Assembly (NCBI GenBank): GCA_963664585.2
Contig: CAXXEO010000023.1
Span: 1 to 28,296, forward strand
Direction of reading: 5' to 3'
Origin: G963664585 sp963664585
Lineage (GTDB): Bacteria; Bacillota; Clostridia; Oscillospirales; Ruminococcaceae
DNA: 28,296 nt
Below are positions 15,568 to 24,355 of the stretch, in pieces. Under the pieces are notes generated by a model that saw only the letters and a list, made by a program, of their open reading frames with translations, did not search any database and was not told the origin of the DNA. Every line of letters begins with the position of its first letter. The stretch's first letter is position 1. The position numbers and the translations under genes are program-made.

Positions 15568-16037
15568 CCGAAACTGTGTTTTTTTCTTTGCTTTACTATT
15601 GTAACGTTTTTCATGTTATTTTTCAAGTTATTGGAAATCATGCAATAAAGGATGTACCCTTTTGGAAGAATAAGATTTAGTTTTTGCCTATATCTCCCTC
15701 TCAGGCGGGCAAATTACTAACACAATTCAGCTTTTACAGCTGCACTTTATAAGGTATGACGCATCCCTTTTGACTGGACGCTTTTGCAATACCTCTCAAT
15801 TTGTCAAAAACAACAAAAAACAAGTGCGATCTGGTTTAATATGCACCCAAGTTTACTCTTGTATTTATGTAGGTAAAATTATAAAATAAAAAGAATACAA
15901 GTTGGTTTGCAGTCACTGGCTTATCATGCTTTTCTGTATCCTTCCCCCGCCAAAAGTTGGGAAAAGGGATTCATTCTATTTGAAAACAGTTTCTGCTCGT
16001 TTGTTCTTAAAATTTTTATATTAGGTGGAGATGTATA
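15568..16037. other. Intergenic region before the aminotransferase
   Basis: No gene seen in 470 bp. Two imperfect C-run/G-run tips occur (CTCCCTCTCAGGCGGG near 15690 and CCCCCGCCAAAAGTTGGG near 15945). AT-rich DNA at 15870-15900 may contain the promoter of the aminotransferase, but no clear -35/-10 pair was found. Confidence 0.45.
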
Positions 16038-17225
16038 ATGGAATTCAATTATGCTAAACGGATGTCCTCATTAAAGGCGTCTGAAATCAGAGAGATTTTG
16101 AAGGTGACCGAAAGGCCGGAGGTCATTTCATTTGCCGGTGGGCTGCCTGCGCCAGAGCTTTTTCCAGTCAAGGAAATCATTGAAGTCAGCAGAATTGTTC
16201 TCGAAGAATCAGGCCCGAAAGCACTGCAATATTCCACCACCGAAGGCTATGCACCTTTAAGGGAATGGATTGCCAATCGGATGAACACAAGGCTTGGCAC
16301 TTCTTTTGATAAAGACAATATAATGATCACACATGGTTCACAGCAGTCGCTTGATCTTTCGGGCAAGGTGTTTTTGGACGAGGATGATGTCGTTTTGTGT
16401 GAGAGCCCTACCTATCTTGCCGCCATCACGGCATTTAGGGCGTATGGCTGTCAGTTTATCGAAATACCGACCGACGATGAAGGTATGATGATGGATGAAC
16501 TGGAAAAGGTCCTCAAAAAAACGAAAAACGTAAAATTAATTTATGTCATTCCAGATTTCCAAAACCCAACGGGAAAGACTTGGAGCCTTAACAGAAGAAA
16601 GCAGCTTGCAAAGCTAGCCATGCAATATCATGTGATGGTGGCCGAGGATAATCCTTATGGAGAACTTCGCTATGAAGGAGAGTCCCTGCCATCCGTACAG
16701 TCATTTGATACGCTTGGTTACGTCCTTGGTTACGGAACATTCTCCAAAATCTTCTGCCCCGGCTATAGAATCGGCTGGATTGCTGGTGATAAAGAGCTCA
16801 TTAGCAAATATGTGATGGTAAAGCAAGGTGTAGATTTGCAGTGCAATACCCTTGCGCAGATGGAAATTGCAAAGTATCTGGAATTATATGATATTGATAA
16901 ACATATAGACGAAATCCGCGAAGTCTACAGAAAGCGCAGGGATCTGGCTATTAGTGTCATGGAAAAAGAGTTCCCGGCTGGTGTTACATTTACAAGACCG
17001 CAGGGCGGCCTGTTCGCTTGGGTTGAACTTCCCGCAAACATCAATGCGCGAGATGTTCTGGTCAAAAGCCTTGAAAAGAATGTTGCATTTGTGCCCGGCG
17101 GCTCTTTCTTCCCGAATGGCGGAAGAGAAAATACCTTTAGAATCAATTTTTCAAACATGCCCGAAGACAGAATCGCAGATGGTCTTAAGCTTCTCGGCGA
17201 AGTATTGCATGAGTTTGTTGGCTAA
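16038..17225 (+). CDS. PLP-dependent class I/II aminotransferase (2-aminoadipate/aromatic type)
   Basis: 395 residues. A fold-type I aminotransferase that moves an amino group between an amino acid and a 2-oxo acid in the cytosol. Hallmarks: VISFAGGLPAPELFP near the N-terminus, LQYSTTEGYAPLREWIANRM, THGSQQSLDL, IYVIPDFQNPTGKTWS, and the PLP-binding lysine K237 in GTFSKIFCPGYRIGW. FRINFSNMP near the C-terminus carries the carboxylate-binding Arg. This sequence pattern is that of the LysN/ARO8-like group (2-aminoadipate, branched-chain or aromatic substrates). GGTGGAG precedes ATG 16038 by 8 bp. It has its own terminator at 17336-17380 and no operon partner. Confidence 0.9.
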   Translation: MEFNYAKRMSSLKASEIREILKVTERPEVISFAGGLPAPELFPVKEIIEVSRIVLEESGPKALQYSTTEGYAPLREWIANRMNTRLGTSFDKDNIMITHGSQQSLDLSGKVFLDEDDVVLCESPTYLAAITAFRAYGCQFIEIPTDDEGMMMDELEKVLKKTKNVKLIYVIPDFQNPTGKTWSLNRRKQLAKLAMQYHVMVAEDNPYGELRYEGESLPSVQSFDTLGYVLGYGTFSKIFCPGYRIGWIAGDKELISKYVMVKQGVDLQCNTLAQMEIAKYLELYDIDKHIDEIREVYRKRRDLAISVMEKEFPAGVTFTRPQGGLFAWVELPANINARDVLVKSLEKNVAFVPGGSFFPNGGRENTFRINFSNMPEDRIADGLKLLGEVLHEFVG

Positions 17226-17335
17226 ATTTTCATTGAAGCGGACAAGCTGTCAATTAACACCGTCCAAGTAAAAGGCACATGAAGCGTAAGATAATCCTCT
17301 CAAGCCCCACACCGGAAGTGTAAAACCAATTCCAA

Positions 17336-17380
17336 TTTTGCCTCTGTTCCCCCGCCTTCGGCAGGGGAACAGAGGCAAAA
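17336..17380 (+). terminator. Terminator-like hairpin of the aminotransferase gene
   Basis: TTTTGCCTCTGTTCCCC pairs with GGGGAACAGAGGCAAAA around GCC-TTC-GGC. It is a near-perfect 20-bp stem and belongs to the recurring GC-tip hairpins but has private arms. Confidence 0.68.
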
Positions 17381-17422
17381 CTATATACTCCCCCCTTCGT
17401 GCGTAAAAACCTATAGTTGATT

Positions 17423-18475
17423 GCTACATTGTCAAGCCAAATGCGACAGTTCGAGTAGAAAGAGCTGGGAAGGTGTATTCCAATTAAGACATTTTCGGGG
17501 TCTATTGTTTATAAGCAGAAGAGAAGAAGACAGGTTTTGATGAGAAACAGTGGACAGAACAGTACCTTTCGGAAAGAACTCTCTGAGCAAACCGTTACCG
17601 TACTCATTGCTTCCTCTCTGATGCGGACAATATGGATCAGCGAAATAAAGAGTTAAGCCTAGATCTTTCTGGATTACATCATAACAGGCAAATTCACCGC
17701 CACGATCTGTTGTTGCTGTTTTGAATGTGCCTTGTGGCAATAAAGTGTGCAGGTGCTTGATTGCAGCTTCCATGGAAGCTGCCGTTCGATCAGGAATGGG
17801 AACGGCTGTATAGAACCTTGTTTTTCGTTCCACAAAGGTGGCCAAGCAACCGCTGGAACCCCTAGAGAAAACCACCGTATCAAGTTCCCAATGCCCAAAT
17901 GTTTCTCTGGTATATACCTCTTTGGGTCTCTTGTGGATAGAAGTACCACGAGCATAATGCGCAAGATTTTTACAGCTTCTCTTTTTTCCATTACGGCGCA
18001 GCACATCTGCGGTGAGTCCGTTCAGTCGTCCGGCATAAAGCCAGTTGTATATTGTTTTAAAGCTCAGTTGGCTTGAAGTAACGGTATGTGATATTTGTTC
18101 TGGCGACCAGGTCTCTTTCAGCTTTTCTGCCACAACTGCGCACAACTCCTCGTTCCATTTCCCTTGAGGTTTGCTGTTGTGCCGTTTCTTCTGGTAATCC
18201 AGTTGTGCTTCTTCTGCGTTATACGCTCGGGCACCGTAAAAACGTTTCAATTCTCTAGCGATACTGCTGTGGTGACATCCCAGACGTGATGCGATTTTCC
18301 GGGTCGTATATCCGATTTGACGGAGTTCCTCTATCTTTCCTCGTTCGAATGTTGTAAAATGGTGGTGGCTCATGGCTGCCTCCTTGTGTGAATGTTGTTG
18401 TTGCAAACTCTATTCTACACGTTTTGGCCGCCTTGGGCTATCTTTTTTCTGTCGCATTTCATTTTACAATGTAGC
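17423..18475 (-). mobile_element. IS30-family insertion sequence, copy 1 (1053 bp)
   Basis: Terminal inverted repeats of about 27 bp start GCTACATTGT and share AAATGCGACAG inside. The element is bounded by the 4-bp direct repeat GATT (17419-17422 and 18476-18479), a target duplication. Same length as copy 2. Confidence 0.93.
17432..18373 (-). CDS. IS30-family DDE transposase
   Basis: 313 residues from ATG 18373, which has AAGGAGG at good spacing; an upstream in-frame ATG at 18406 lacks one. N-terminal helix-turn-helix (FERGKIEELRQIGYTTRKIA, SRLGCHHSSIARELKR) binds the ends. Catalytic residues, numbered from this start, are D165 (GHWELDTVV), D223 (TTDRGGEF) and E257 (RGSNEYGNGLLREFFPKG), giving the DD(33)E spacing of IS30 transposases. 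It is complete. It differs from copy 2 by seven residues (R/Q, V/A, A/V, S/C, H/R, F/S, G/S), so the two copies are not a very recent duplication. Confidence 0.95.
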   Translation of the reverse strand: MSHHHFTTFERGKIEELRQIGYTTRKIASRLGCHHSSIARELKRFYGARAYNAEEAQLDYQKKRHNSKPQGKWNEELCAVVAEKLKETWSPEQISHTVTSSQLSFKTIYNWLYAGRLNGLTADVLRRNGKKRSCKNLAHYARGTSIHKRPKEVYTRETFGHWELDTVVFSRGSSGCLATFVERKTRFYTAVPIPDRTAASMEAAIKHLHTLLPQGTFKTATTDRGGEFACYDVIQKDLGLTLYFADPYCPHQRGSNEYGNGLLREFFPKGTVLSTVSHQNLSSSLLLINNRPRKCLNWNTPSQLFLLELSHLA

Positions 18476-18572
18476 GATTAACTTGCAAACAAGCTTGTGA
18501 TTTCTTCCCCCACCGAAGGCGGGGGAAGAAAATGACGTTTTATATAGCCAGTTTTTAAGTCAATTGGCTATA

Positions 18573-18998
18573 TGATCTGCATTGCAATGTTTTTGCGAGA
18601 TGGGACAGGGGGTAACTATGGTAATGGCAGGTCTTTTCCATGAGAGAATATTTCGTAGAAAAGACTAAGCGGACAGGCTTATAGAATAAAGATATTTTGC
18701 ATAGACTTTACTACACACTTTTTTATGGACGCCTTTTCCATTTACATTGTACAGCTCGAATGGTAAACTTTTGATAAAAGCATTCTAAGTGCCCAACTGC
18801 TTAACGGCAGCCACCAGGGATGACATTATCATTCTGATGTTGTCCCCCATCGAAGGCGGGAAAACAAAGACAAAAAACCAACACATGAGTTTGCACTATT
18901 TTTATGCCGCAAATCACAGAAAATATCATCATGTCAAGTTTACCCCGTCAGCGGCTGGGGAAAACTGAGACGTAAATACAAAGGTGAATGGAGCTTTT
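18573..18998. other. Intergenic region with two GC-tip sequences
   Basis: No gene in 426 bp. CCCCCATCGAAGGCGGGAAA lies near 18843 and ACCCCGTCAGCGGCTGGGG near 18943, the latter followed by AAAACTGAGACGTAAATACA as in family D. TTTACA-N17-TAAACT near 18739-18767 could be a weak promoter for the downstream pair. Confidence 0.45.
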
Positions 18999-20543
18999 AT
19001 GAAGACAGGTAAGCTGATTGCCGCACTGGCCGTGATTTTAACGGCCAGTGCCACCCTATTCTTTTTATGGCGCACTCCTTCGCTGCCCGCTCTGTCAGGA
19101 GAGCTGAAACTGGCGGTAGTGGGTCAAGCTCTTGTTAAGATTGAAGACGCTGATTTTACCAGCCGCTTTTACCAGCTTGCGTCAAAGGCAAAACCTGTTT
19201 TGATCGGCCGTTATGAGACCCCAGTCGCAGAATTCACGGCAGGCGGCACAGCCTTTACCGTCATGACAGATTCCCGTGGAAATTATGCGATTGCTTCAGC
19301 CAGGCAAAAATATAAGATTGACAAAGGCGAATACGGAAAGCTCGCCATCCATGACGGTCTTCGTCCCGTGGTACTTGCGAATACTCCCCTGCCTATCCTT
19401 GTTACACTGTCGGATTCCAGCATCCTTTTACCCCCCTGTGAATCAAGCTGGCAGTACCGCTCCATCGACGGTATTTTTCATGACTATACCGCTGACCTCC
19501 TCTGCCCACAAACACAGTTGGCAAATGGCTTAAGCGCTACAGCCCTCAGTTTTTCTGCGCCACCGCAGACTGTAAAGCTATCCGTCAGCCGTGACGGCAC
19601 AGCCGTTTATCAATCTGAGACAGCGGACGGGCTTAAGTTTACGTTGACGGTCTATGGTGACTATCTTTACCAGACCGAAGCGAGCTGGAATACTGATCTT
19701 TTTCGTGGAAGCTGCCGCTATAATATAACCGTCGCTTATAAAAAGGTGATCACCTTTGACATATCCGCTTCTTCCACATTACCGGGCGAGTTTCTTGTAC
19801 TGCGAGTGGGCGGTGCCGAAGCGAGTGATCAGGTCAATGCCAAGACGGACCTGAACTTTACCCCCACCTTTTTCCCTCTCGATGGTGGAATGTCCGCCCT
19901 CATGCCGATTGACTACAGCCTCTCACCGGGCAACTATTCTATCACGATCAACGCAGGCGGCAAAAGCCAGCGTTTTACACTAACCATCGATAAAAAGTCC
20001 TTCGTCATTCAGCGCATGACCGTTTCCGAGTCCACTGCCGACAGCACGATCAACAGCCAGAAGGCCAACGCTGAATTTACCCAAAAGGTCACACGACTCA
20101 AATCTGTCAGCGACCCCGAGGTCTATTTCAGCGGCAAATTTATCATGCCGGTTCAAGGTGAAATCACCACCGAGTTTGGTTCCATCCGCTATATTAACAA
20201 CGGTCCGACACCCACACGACATGGAGGAATTGATATTGCCGCCGACCTGGGCACAAAAGTTCTCGCTTCTGGAAGAGGTCGTGTGCTTTTTTCTGAATAT
20301 ATTGCCCTTACAGGGAACACAATACTGTTAGAACACGGACTTGGACTGAAAACCAGTTATTATCACATGGATAAGCTTGCCGTCAAAGCCGGAGAAATGG
20401 TGGAGAAGGGCCAGGTAATAGGTTATGTGGGATCAACCGGTTTTTCGACCGGCCCGCATCTGCATTTTGCCGCCATGGTGGGATCGGTATATATCAACCC
20501 CTGGACGCTGATGGATGAGGAGACCATTTTTGGCCGCCCCTGA
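18999..20543 (+). CDS. Membrane-anchored M23 (LytM) peptidase
   Basis: 514 residues from ATG 18999 with GGAG 6 bp upstream. Residues about 4-26 (GKLIAALAVILTASATLFFL) are a signal anchor, so the protein acts outside the membrane. The middle 350 residues are probably beta-rich with no family I can name. The C-terminal 120 residues are a LytM/M23 domain: GEITTEFGSIRY, RHGGIDIAADLGTKV (zinc ligands H-x3-D near 408-412), YHMDKLAVKAGEMVEKGQ, and GPHLHF (HxH near 486-488). The known activity of the family is cleavage of peptidoglycan cross-bridges; the four zinc and catalytic positions appear present. A lipoprotein gene follows after 67 bp, probably in the same transcript. Confidence 0.9.
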   Translation: MKTGKLIAALAVILTASATLFFLWRTPSLPALSGELKLAVVGQALVKIEDADFTSRFYQLASKAKPVLIGRYETPVAEFTAGGTAFTVMTDSRGNYAIASARQKYKIDKGEYGKLAIHDGLRPVVLANTPLPILVTLSDSSILLPPCESSWQYRSIDGIFHDYTADLLCPQTQLANGLSATALSFSAPPQTVKLSVSRDGTAVYQSETADGLKFTLTVYGDYLYQTEASWNTDLFRGSCRYNITVAYKKVITFDISASSTLPGEFLVLRVGGAEASDQVNAKTDLNFTPTFFPLDGGMSALMPIDYSLSPGNYSITINAGGKSQRFTLTIDKKSFVIQRMTVSESTADSTINSQKANAEFTQKVTRLKSVSDPEVYFSGKFIMPVQGEITTEFGSIRYINNGPTPTRHGGIDIAADLGTKVLASGRGRVLFSEYIALTGNTILLEHGLGLKTSYYHMDKLAVKAGEMVEKGQVIGYVGSTGFSTGPHLHFAAMVGSVYINPWTLMDEETIFGRP

Positions 20544-20610
20544 AATGAATACAGAATGTGTCCTCGGAAATAATCCCGTCCTTCCTTCGCGGCACATAGG
20601 GAGGTAAACA

Positions 20611-21450
20611 ATGAAAAAAGGGTTCACTACACTGTTGTCCGCGCTCATCCTGATGACAGGGATCACAGGGTGCAGCTTCACTAATCCCTTTACCCAATCC
20701 TCAGAGCCACAAACCCCATTGGATGATCCCACCAGCCTGACAAGCCCCGATCATCCTGTCATTCTTCTCTTTGAAGGCATTGCAAACGCCGATGTGGAAA
20801 TAATCGGCAAGGCAGTCAATTTGGAAAGCTTTAATATCTCCGCCGACGTCTATGAACTTGCTAAGCACCCCATTATGATAACCGCCATTCGATATGTCAA
20901 CGATAAGCTTGATTATAAGATCAAGGATACTCTAACGGATGGCAATACCGCCACCCTGAAGGTAGCGGTGGAATACCCAGATTTGTCCCCCATTCTCGCG
21001 TCCACCTATACAAAATATGCCCCGATTATCGCTTCACAAATGGCTACCGGCAACTTTGACGCAAAGGTCACCGGCAGAAGTATCGCGATTACTGTCTCGG
21101 CCGAACTGGTCAAGAACGAAAGCATCAAAACCAAAAAGCAAGAAATCGAGATTAAATGCGCCAAGGTAGACGATAAATGGCAGGTCATCATGGACGATAC
21201 CCTCATCAATGTATGCACCGCCAACCTTTCCTCCGCCGTCAGCAAGCTGGACCTCTCCACCTTCGCCGCCAGTGGCAAGCAGGGCATATCTACCCCTGCA
21301 TCTAGCAGCAAGGCGAGCTCATCTACCCCTGCATCTAGCAGCAAGGCGAGCTCATCTACCACTGCATCCAGTAGTAAGTCAGGCGCGTCTTCTACTGCCT
21401 CCAGCAGCAAAACGGGTTCTTCTTCTGCCTCTGTCTCCAGCAGCAAATAG
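20611..21450 (+). CDS. Secreted lipoprotein with Ser-rich repeat tail
   Basis: 279 residues, ATG 20611, GGGAGG upstream. The N-terminus has a type II signal peptide with the lipobox ITGC (C21), so it should be a membrane-anchored lipoprotein. The middle domain (NADVEIIGKAVNLESFNI, IKDTLTDGNTATLKVAVEYP, DDKWQVIMDDTLIN) resembles the NTF2-like DUF4878/DUF5105-type lipoproteins, with moderate certainty. The last 60 residues are Ser/Ala/Thr repeats (PASSSKASSST), a likely wall-spanning or flexible tail. It follows the M23 peptidase and may work with it in cell-envelope maintenance. Terminator at 21547-21588. Confidence 0.8.
   Translation: MKKGFTTLLSALILMTGITGCSFTNPFTQSSEPQTPLDDPTSLTSPDHPVILLFEGIANADVEIIGKAVNLESFNISADVYELAKHPIMITAIRYVNDKLDYKIKDTLTDGNTATLKVAVEYPDLSPILASTYTKYAPIIASQMATGNFDAKVTGRSIAITVSAELVKNESIKTKKQEIEIKCAKVDDKWQVIMDDTLINVCTANLSSAVSKLDLSTFAASGKQGISTPASSSKASSSTPASSSKASSSTTASSSKSGASSTASSSKTGSSSASVSSSK
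21289..21354 (+). repeat. 33-bp tandem repeat in the lipoprotein gene, two perfect units
   Basis: Units 21289-21321 and 21322-21354 start TCTACCCCTGCATCTAGCAG and are identical. A third diverged unit follows. Each encodes 11 residues, so copy-number change keeps the frame. Confidence 0.92.
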
Positions 21451-21546
21451 TTTTGGCCGCGTAAAGGCCCTGTAAAGCGGGGCACCAGAAAATGTGGGTC
21501 ACAGGGACAACAATATGACCTACGGCCCCAAGCCGATAGTAAAAAT

Positions 21547-21588
21547 GCAACAAGAGAGGCACCGCAATTGCGGTGCCTCTCTTGTTGC
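21547..21588. terminator. Perfect 42-bp palindrome, bidirectional terminator
   Basis: Arms of 21 bp (GCAACAAGAGAGGCACCGCAA and its exact complement) with no loop. It lies between the convergent lipoprotein gene and the decarboxylase beta gene. Confidence 0.85.
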
Positions 21589-21614
21589 TTCCTATTTGTA
21601 ATATATTTTTTAAA

Positions 21615-22751
21615 TCACTTAAAAAGTGAAAGAAGGATACCAGCCGCTACCGCCGAACCAATAACACCGGCTACATTCGGTCCCATGGCATGCATGAGCA
21701 AATAGTTGCCAGGATTTGCTTTTTGTCCTTCAATCTGTGATATACGTGCAGCCATAGGAACAGCAGATACCCCTGCTGAGCCTATAAGCGGATTGATCTT
21801 TCCTTTTGTTGCCCAGCACATGGCTTTTCCGATGAGAAGTCCTCCCACTGTGCTGAACATGAAAGCAATCAGTCCAAGCGCAATAATTTTCAAGGTTTGA
21901 GGCTTTAAAAATTCAGTTCCGACAGCCGTAGCACCGACTGTAAGGCTTAGGAAGATGGTCACGATATTAATAAGTGCATTCTGTGCCGTATCTGAAAGTC
22001 TGTCAACGACCCCGGATTCCTTGAACAGATTTCCTAACATAAGCATGCCAATCAGCGGAGCCACAGATGGCAGAAGCAGTATGCACAAAATAGACACAAC
22101 AATTGGGAAACATATCTTTTCCAGCTTAGATACTACACGCATTTGTTCCATTTTAATGACGCGTTCTTTTTCTGTCGTAAGTAATCGCATAATTGGGGGC
22201 TGGATCATTGGAATAAGTGCCATGTAAGAATAGGCTGCGATGGCGATGGGTGCCAGCAAGTGGGGGGCAAGTCTTGTTGTAAGATAGATAGCTGTCGGTC
22301 CATCCGCACCGCCTATAATTCCTATTGATGCAGCTTCAGCAGGGGTAAATCCGAGTACAGTAGAGATGACAAAAGCAACGGCAATTCCAAATTGTGCACC
22401 GGCACCGATCAACATGCTGCTGGGACGGGCAATGAGAGGACCAAAATCGGTCATAGCGCCAATTCCCAAGAATATGAGGGAGGGATAAATTCCTTTTTTC
22501 ACACCCAGATACAGATAATATAAAAGCCCCCCTGCTTCGGTAGAGCTTGCCGGTTCGCTCATTAAGCCCGTGAGCGGCAGATTCGCAAGAAGCACACCAA
22601 AGGCAATCGGCAATAGAAGAAGTGGTTCAAACTTCTTGGCAATTGCCAAGTAAATAAGGACGCAAGCAACGATGATCATGATGAAAGTTTGCCATGTTAA
22701 CGCAACAAACCCAGAGTCATTCCATAACTTAATTAACGAATCAACAAACAC
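21615..22751 (-). CDS. Na+-translocating decarboxylase beta subunit (GcdB/OadB/MmdB)
   Basis: 378 residues, GTG start at 22751 with TAGGAGG upstream. Integral membrane subunit that decarboxylates carboxybiotin and couples this to sodium export (glutaconyl-CoA, methylmalonyl-CoA or oxaloacetate decarboxylases). The key motif ASIGIIGGADGPTAIYLTTR (141-160, essential Asp D150) and the second repeat SAGVSAVPMAARIS and LLMHAMGPNVAGVIGSA are present. About nine hydrophobic helices are visible. Length agrees with GcdB and MmdB. The biotin carrier and carboxyltransferase alpha subunits are absent from the window, so which substrate is used cannot be told. The small subunit gene lies 35 bp upstream. 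Confidence 0.93.
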   Translation of the reverse strand: MFVDSLIKLWNDSGFVALTWQTFIMIIVACVLIYLAIAKKFEPLLLLPIAFGVLLANLPLTGLMSEPASSTEAGGLLYYLYLGVKKGIYPSLIFLGIGAMTDFGPLIARPSSMLIGAGAQFGIAVAFVISTVLGFTPAEAASIGIIGGADGPTAIYLTTRLAPHLLAPIAIAAYSYMALIPMIQPPIMRLLTTEKERVIKMEQMRVVSKLEKICFPIVVSILCILLLPSVAPLIGMLMLGNLFKESGVVDRLSDTAQNALINIVTIFLSLTVGATAVGTEFLKPQTLKIIALGLIAFMFSTVGGLLIGKAMCWATKGKINPLIGSAGVSAVPMAARISQIEGQKANPGNYLLMHAMGPNVAGVIGSAVAAGILLSLFK

Positions 22752-22786
22752 AGTTTAAATCCTCCTAAAATAATCAAAGTCACAGA

Positions 22787-22948
22787 CTATGCTCTCAAGT
22801 TGTTCACGGCATTCGCTTGCTTGCCCTGTCTTTCTAAATATCGAATCAAAGCTGAAAACATCCGGATGATAGTCCATAAAGCCACAAGTACCGCAAATAC
22901 AACAGCCATGACAAATATCGCGGTAAAAACACTCTGAGATAATGGCAT
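22787..22948 (-). CDS. Small membrane subunit of the decarboxylase (OadG/GcdD-like)
   Basis: 53 residues, ATG 22948 with GGGGGTG about 8 bp upstream. One transmembrane helix at residues 7-28 (VFTAIFVMAVVFAVLVALWT), then a basic amphipathic segment (RMFSALIRYLERQGKQA). Size, single helix and position directly before the beta-subunit gene fit the OadG/GcdD/MmdD small subunit, which links the membrane subunit to the soluble ones. It is shorter than typical OadG (about 80 residues) and lacks the Pro/Ala linker and the zinc-binding C-terminus. Confidence 0.72.
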   Translation of the reverse strand: MPLSQSVFTAIFVMAVVFAVLVALWTIIRMFSALIRYLERQGKQANAVNNLRA

Positions 22949-23087
22949 TTACTTCACCCCCTTTCCAAATGTAAAAAAAATTTACAAATAGCAGAACAAA
23001 AAGTGGATAACTTCAAAAGAAGCTCTCCACCCTAAAGCTAAAAGCTTAAAACAGTTTTAATAATAGCTGTAACTGTATATTTTCAAA

Positions 23088-23116
23088 ATGATAACATGTA
23101 TATCTGAAAATGTCAA
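23088..23116 (-). promoter_or_regulatory. Sigma-A promoter of the decarboxylase pair
   Basis: On the minus strand, TTGACA (23111-23116), 17-bp spacer, TATCAT (23088-23093). It points to the small subunit gene with a leader of about 135 nt. Confidence 0.68.
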
Positions 23117-23302
23117 TTTGAAAATTAATCTTTAAAATTGAAGCGGCCCATAAATATGCCAGTTTTTGATATATCCAAATTCAAAACAGAAAGATCTGAA
23201 CTATATAGCCAATTAACTTAAAAACTGGCTATATATAAAACGTCATTTTCTTTCCCCGCCTTCGGCGGAGGAAGAAATCACAAGCTTGTTTTCAAGTTAA
23301 TC

Positions 23303-24355
23303 GCTACATTGTCAAGCCAAATGCGACAGTTCGAGTAGAAAGAGCTGGGAAGGTGTATTCCAATTAAGACATTTTCGGGGTCTATTGTTTATAAGCAGAA
23401 GAGAAGAAGACAGGTTTTGATGAGAAACAGTGGACAGAACAGTACCTTTCGGAAAGAACTCTCTGAGCAAACCGTTACCGTACTCATTGCTTCCTCTCTG
23501 ATGCGGACAATATGGATCAGCGAAATAAAGAGTTAAGCCTAGATCTTTCTGGATTACATCATAACAGGCAAATTCACCGCCACGATCTGTTGTTGCTGTT
23601 TTGAATGTGCCTTGTGGCAATAAAGTGTGCAGGTGCTTGATTGCAGCTTCCATGGAAGCTGCCGTTCGATCAGGAATGGGAACGGCTGTATAGAACCTTG
23701 TTTTTCGTTCTACAAAGGTGGCCAAGCAACTACTGGAACCCCTAGAGGAAACCACCGTATCAAGTTCCCAATGCCCAAATGTTTCTCTGGTATATACCTC
23801 TTTCGGTCTCTTGCGGATAGAAGTACCACGAGCATAATGCGCAAGATTTTTACAGCATCTCTTTTTTCCATTACGGCGCAGCACATCTGCGGTGAGTCCG
23901 TTCAGTCGTCCGACATAAAGCCAGTTGTATATTGTTTTAAAGCTCAGTTGGCTTGAAGTAACGGTATGTGATATTTGTTCTGGCGACCAGGTCTCTTTCA
24001 GCTTTTCTGCCACAGCTGCGCACAACTCCTCGTTCCATTTCCCTTGAGGTTTGCTGTTGTGCCGTTTCTTCTGGTAATCCAGTTGTGCTTCTTCTGCGTT
24101 ATACGCTCGGGCACCGTAAAAACGTTTCAATTCTCTAGCGATACTGCTGTGGTGACATCCCAGACGTGATGCGATTTTCTGGGTCGTATATCCGATTTGA
24201 CGGAGTTCCTCTATCTTTCCTCGTTCGAATGTTGTAAAATGGTGGTGGCTCATGGCTGCCTCCTTGTGTGAATGTTGTTGTTGCAAACTCTATTCTACAC
24301 GTTTTGGCTGCCTTGGGCTATCTTTTTTCTGTCGCATTTCATTTTACAATGTAGC
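23303..24355 (-). mobile_element. IS30-family insertion sequence, copy 2 (1053 bp)
   Basis: Same ends as copy 1 and same length. It is flanked by AATC at 23299-23302 and 24356-24359, its own 4-bp target duplication. Confidence 0.93.
23312..24253 (-). CDS. IS30-family DDE transposase
   Basis: 313 residues from ATG 24253. All DDE residues of copy 1 are conserved, and the frame is complete. Seven substitutions relative to copy 1, all in the first 190 residues; the C-terminal catalytic part is identical. Confidence 0.95.
   Translation of the reverse strand: MSHHHFTTFERGKIEELRQIGYTTQKIASRLGCHHSSIARELKRFYGARAYNAEEAQLDYQKKRHNSKPQGKWNEELCAAVAEKLKETWSPEQISHTVTSSQLSFKTIYNWLYVGRLNGLTADVLRRNGKKRCCKNLAHYARGTSIRKRPKEVYTRETFGHWELDTVVSSRGSSSCLATFVERKTRFYTAVPIPDRTAASMEAAIKHLHTLLPQGTFKTATTDRGGEFACYDVIQKDLGLTLYFADPYCPHQRGSNEYGNGLLREFFPKGTVLSTVSHQNLSSSLLLINNRPRKCLNWNTPSQLFLLELSHLA

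Larger units (their letters stand above)
17412..18572 (+). mobile_element. Family A element A3, interrupted by IS30
   Basis: TATAGTTGATT at 17412-17422 and AACTTGCAAACAAGC from 18480 onward join to a normal A element of about 104 bp once the IS30 and one copy of GATT are removed. Its right end is CAATTGGCTATA at 18572. Confidence 0.82.

Noticed and set aside
17423..24355. Composite transposon made by two IS30 copies
   Set aside because: Each IS30 has its own 4-bp target duplication (GATT and AATC) inside its own A element. A composite transposon would have a duplication only at the outer ends.
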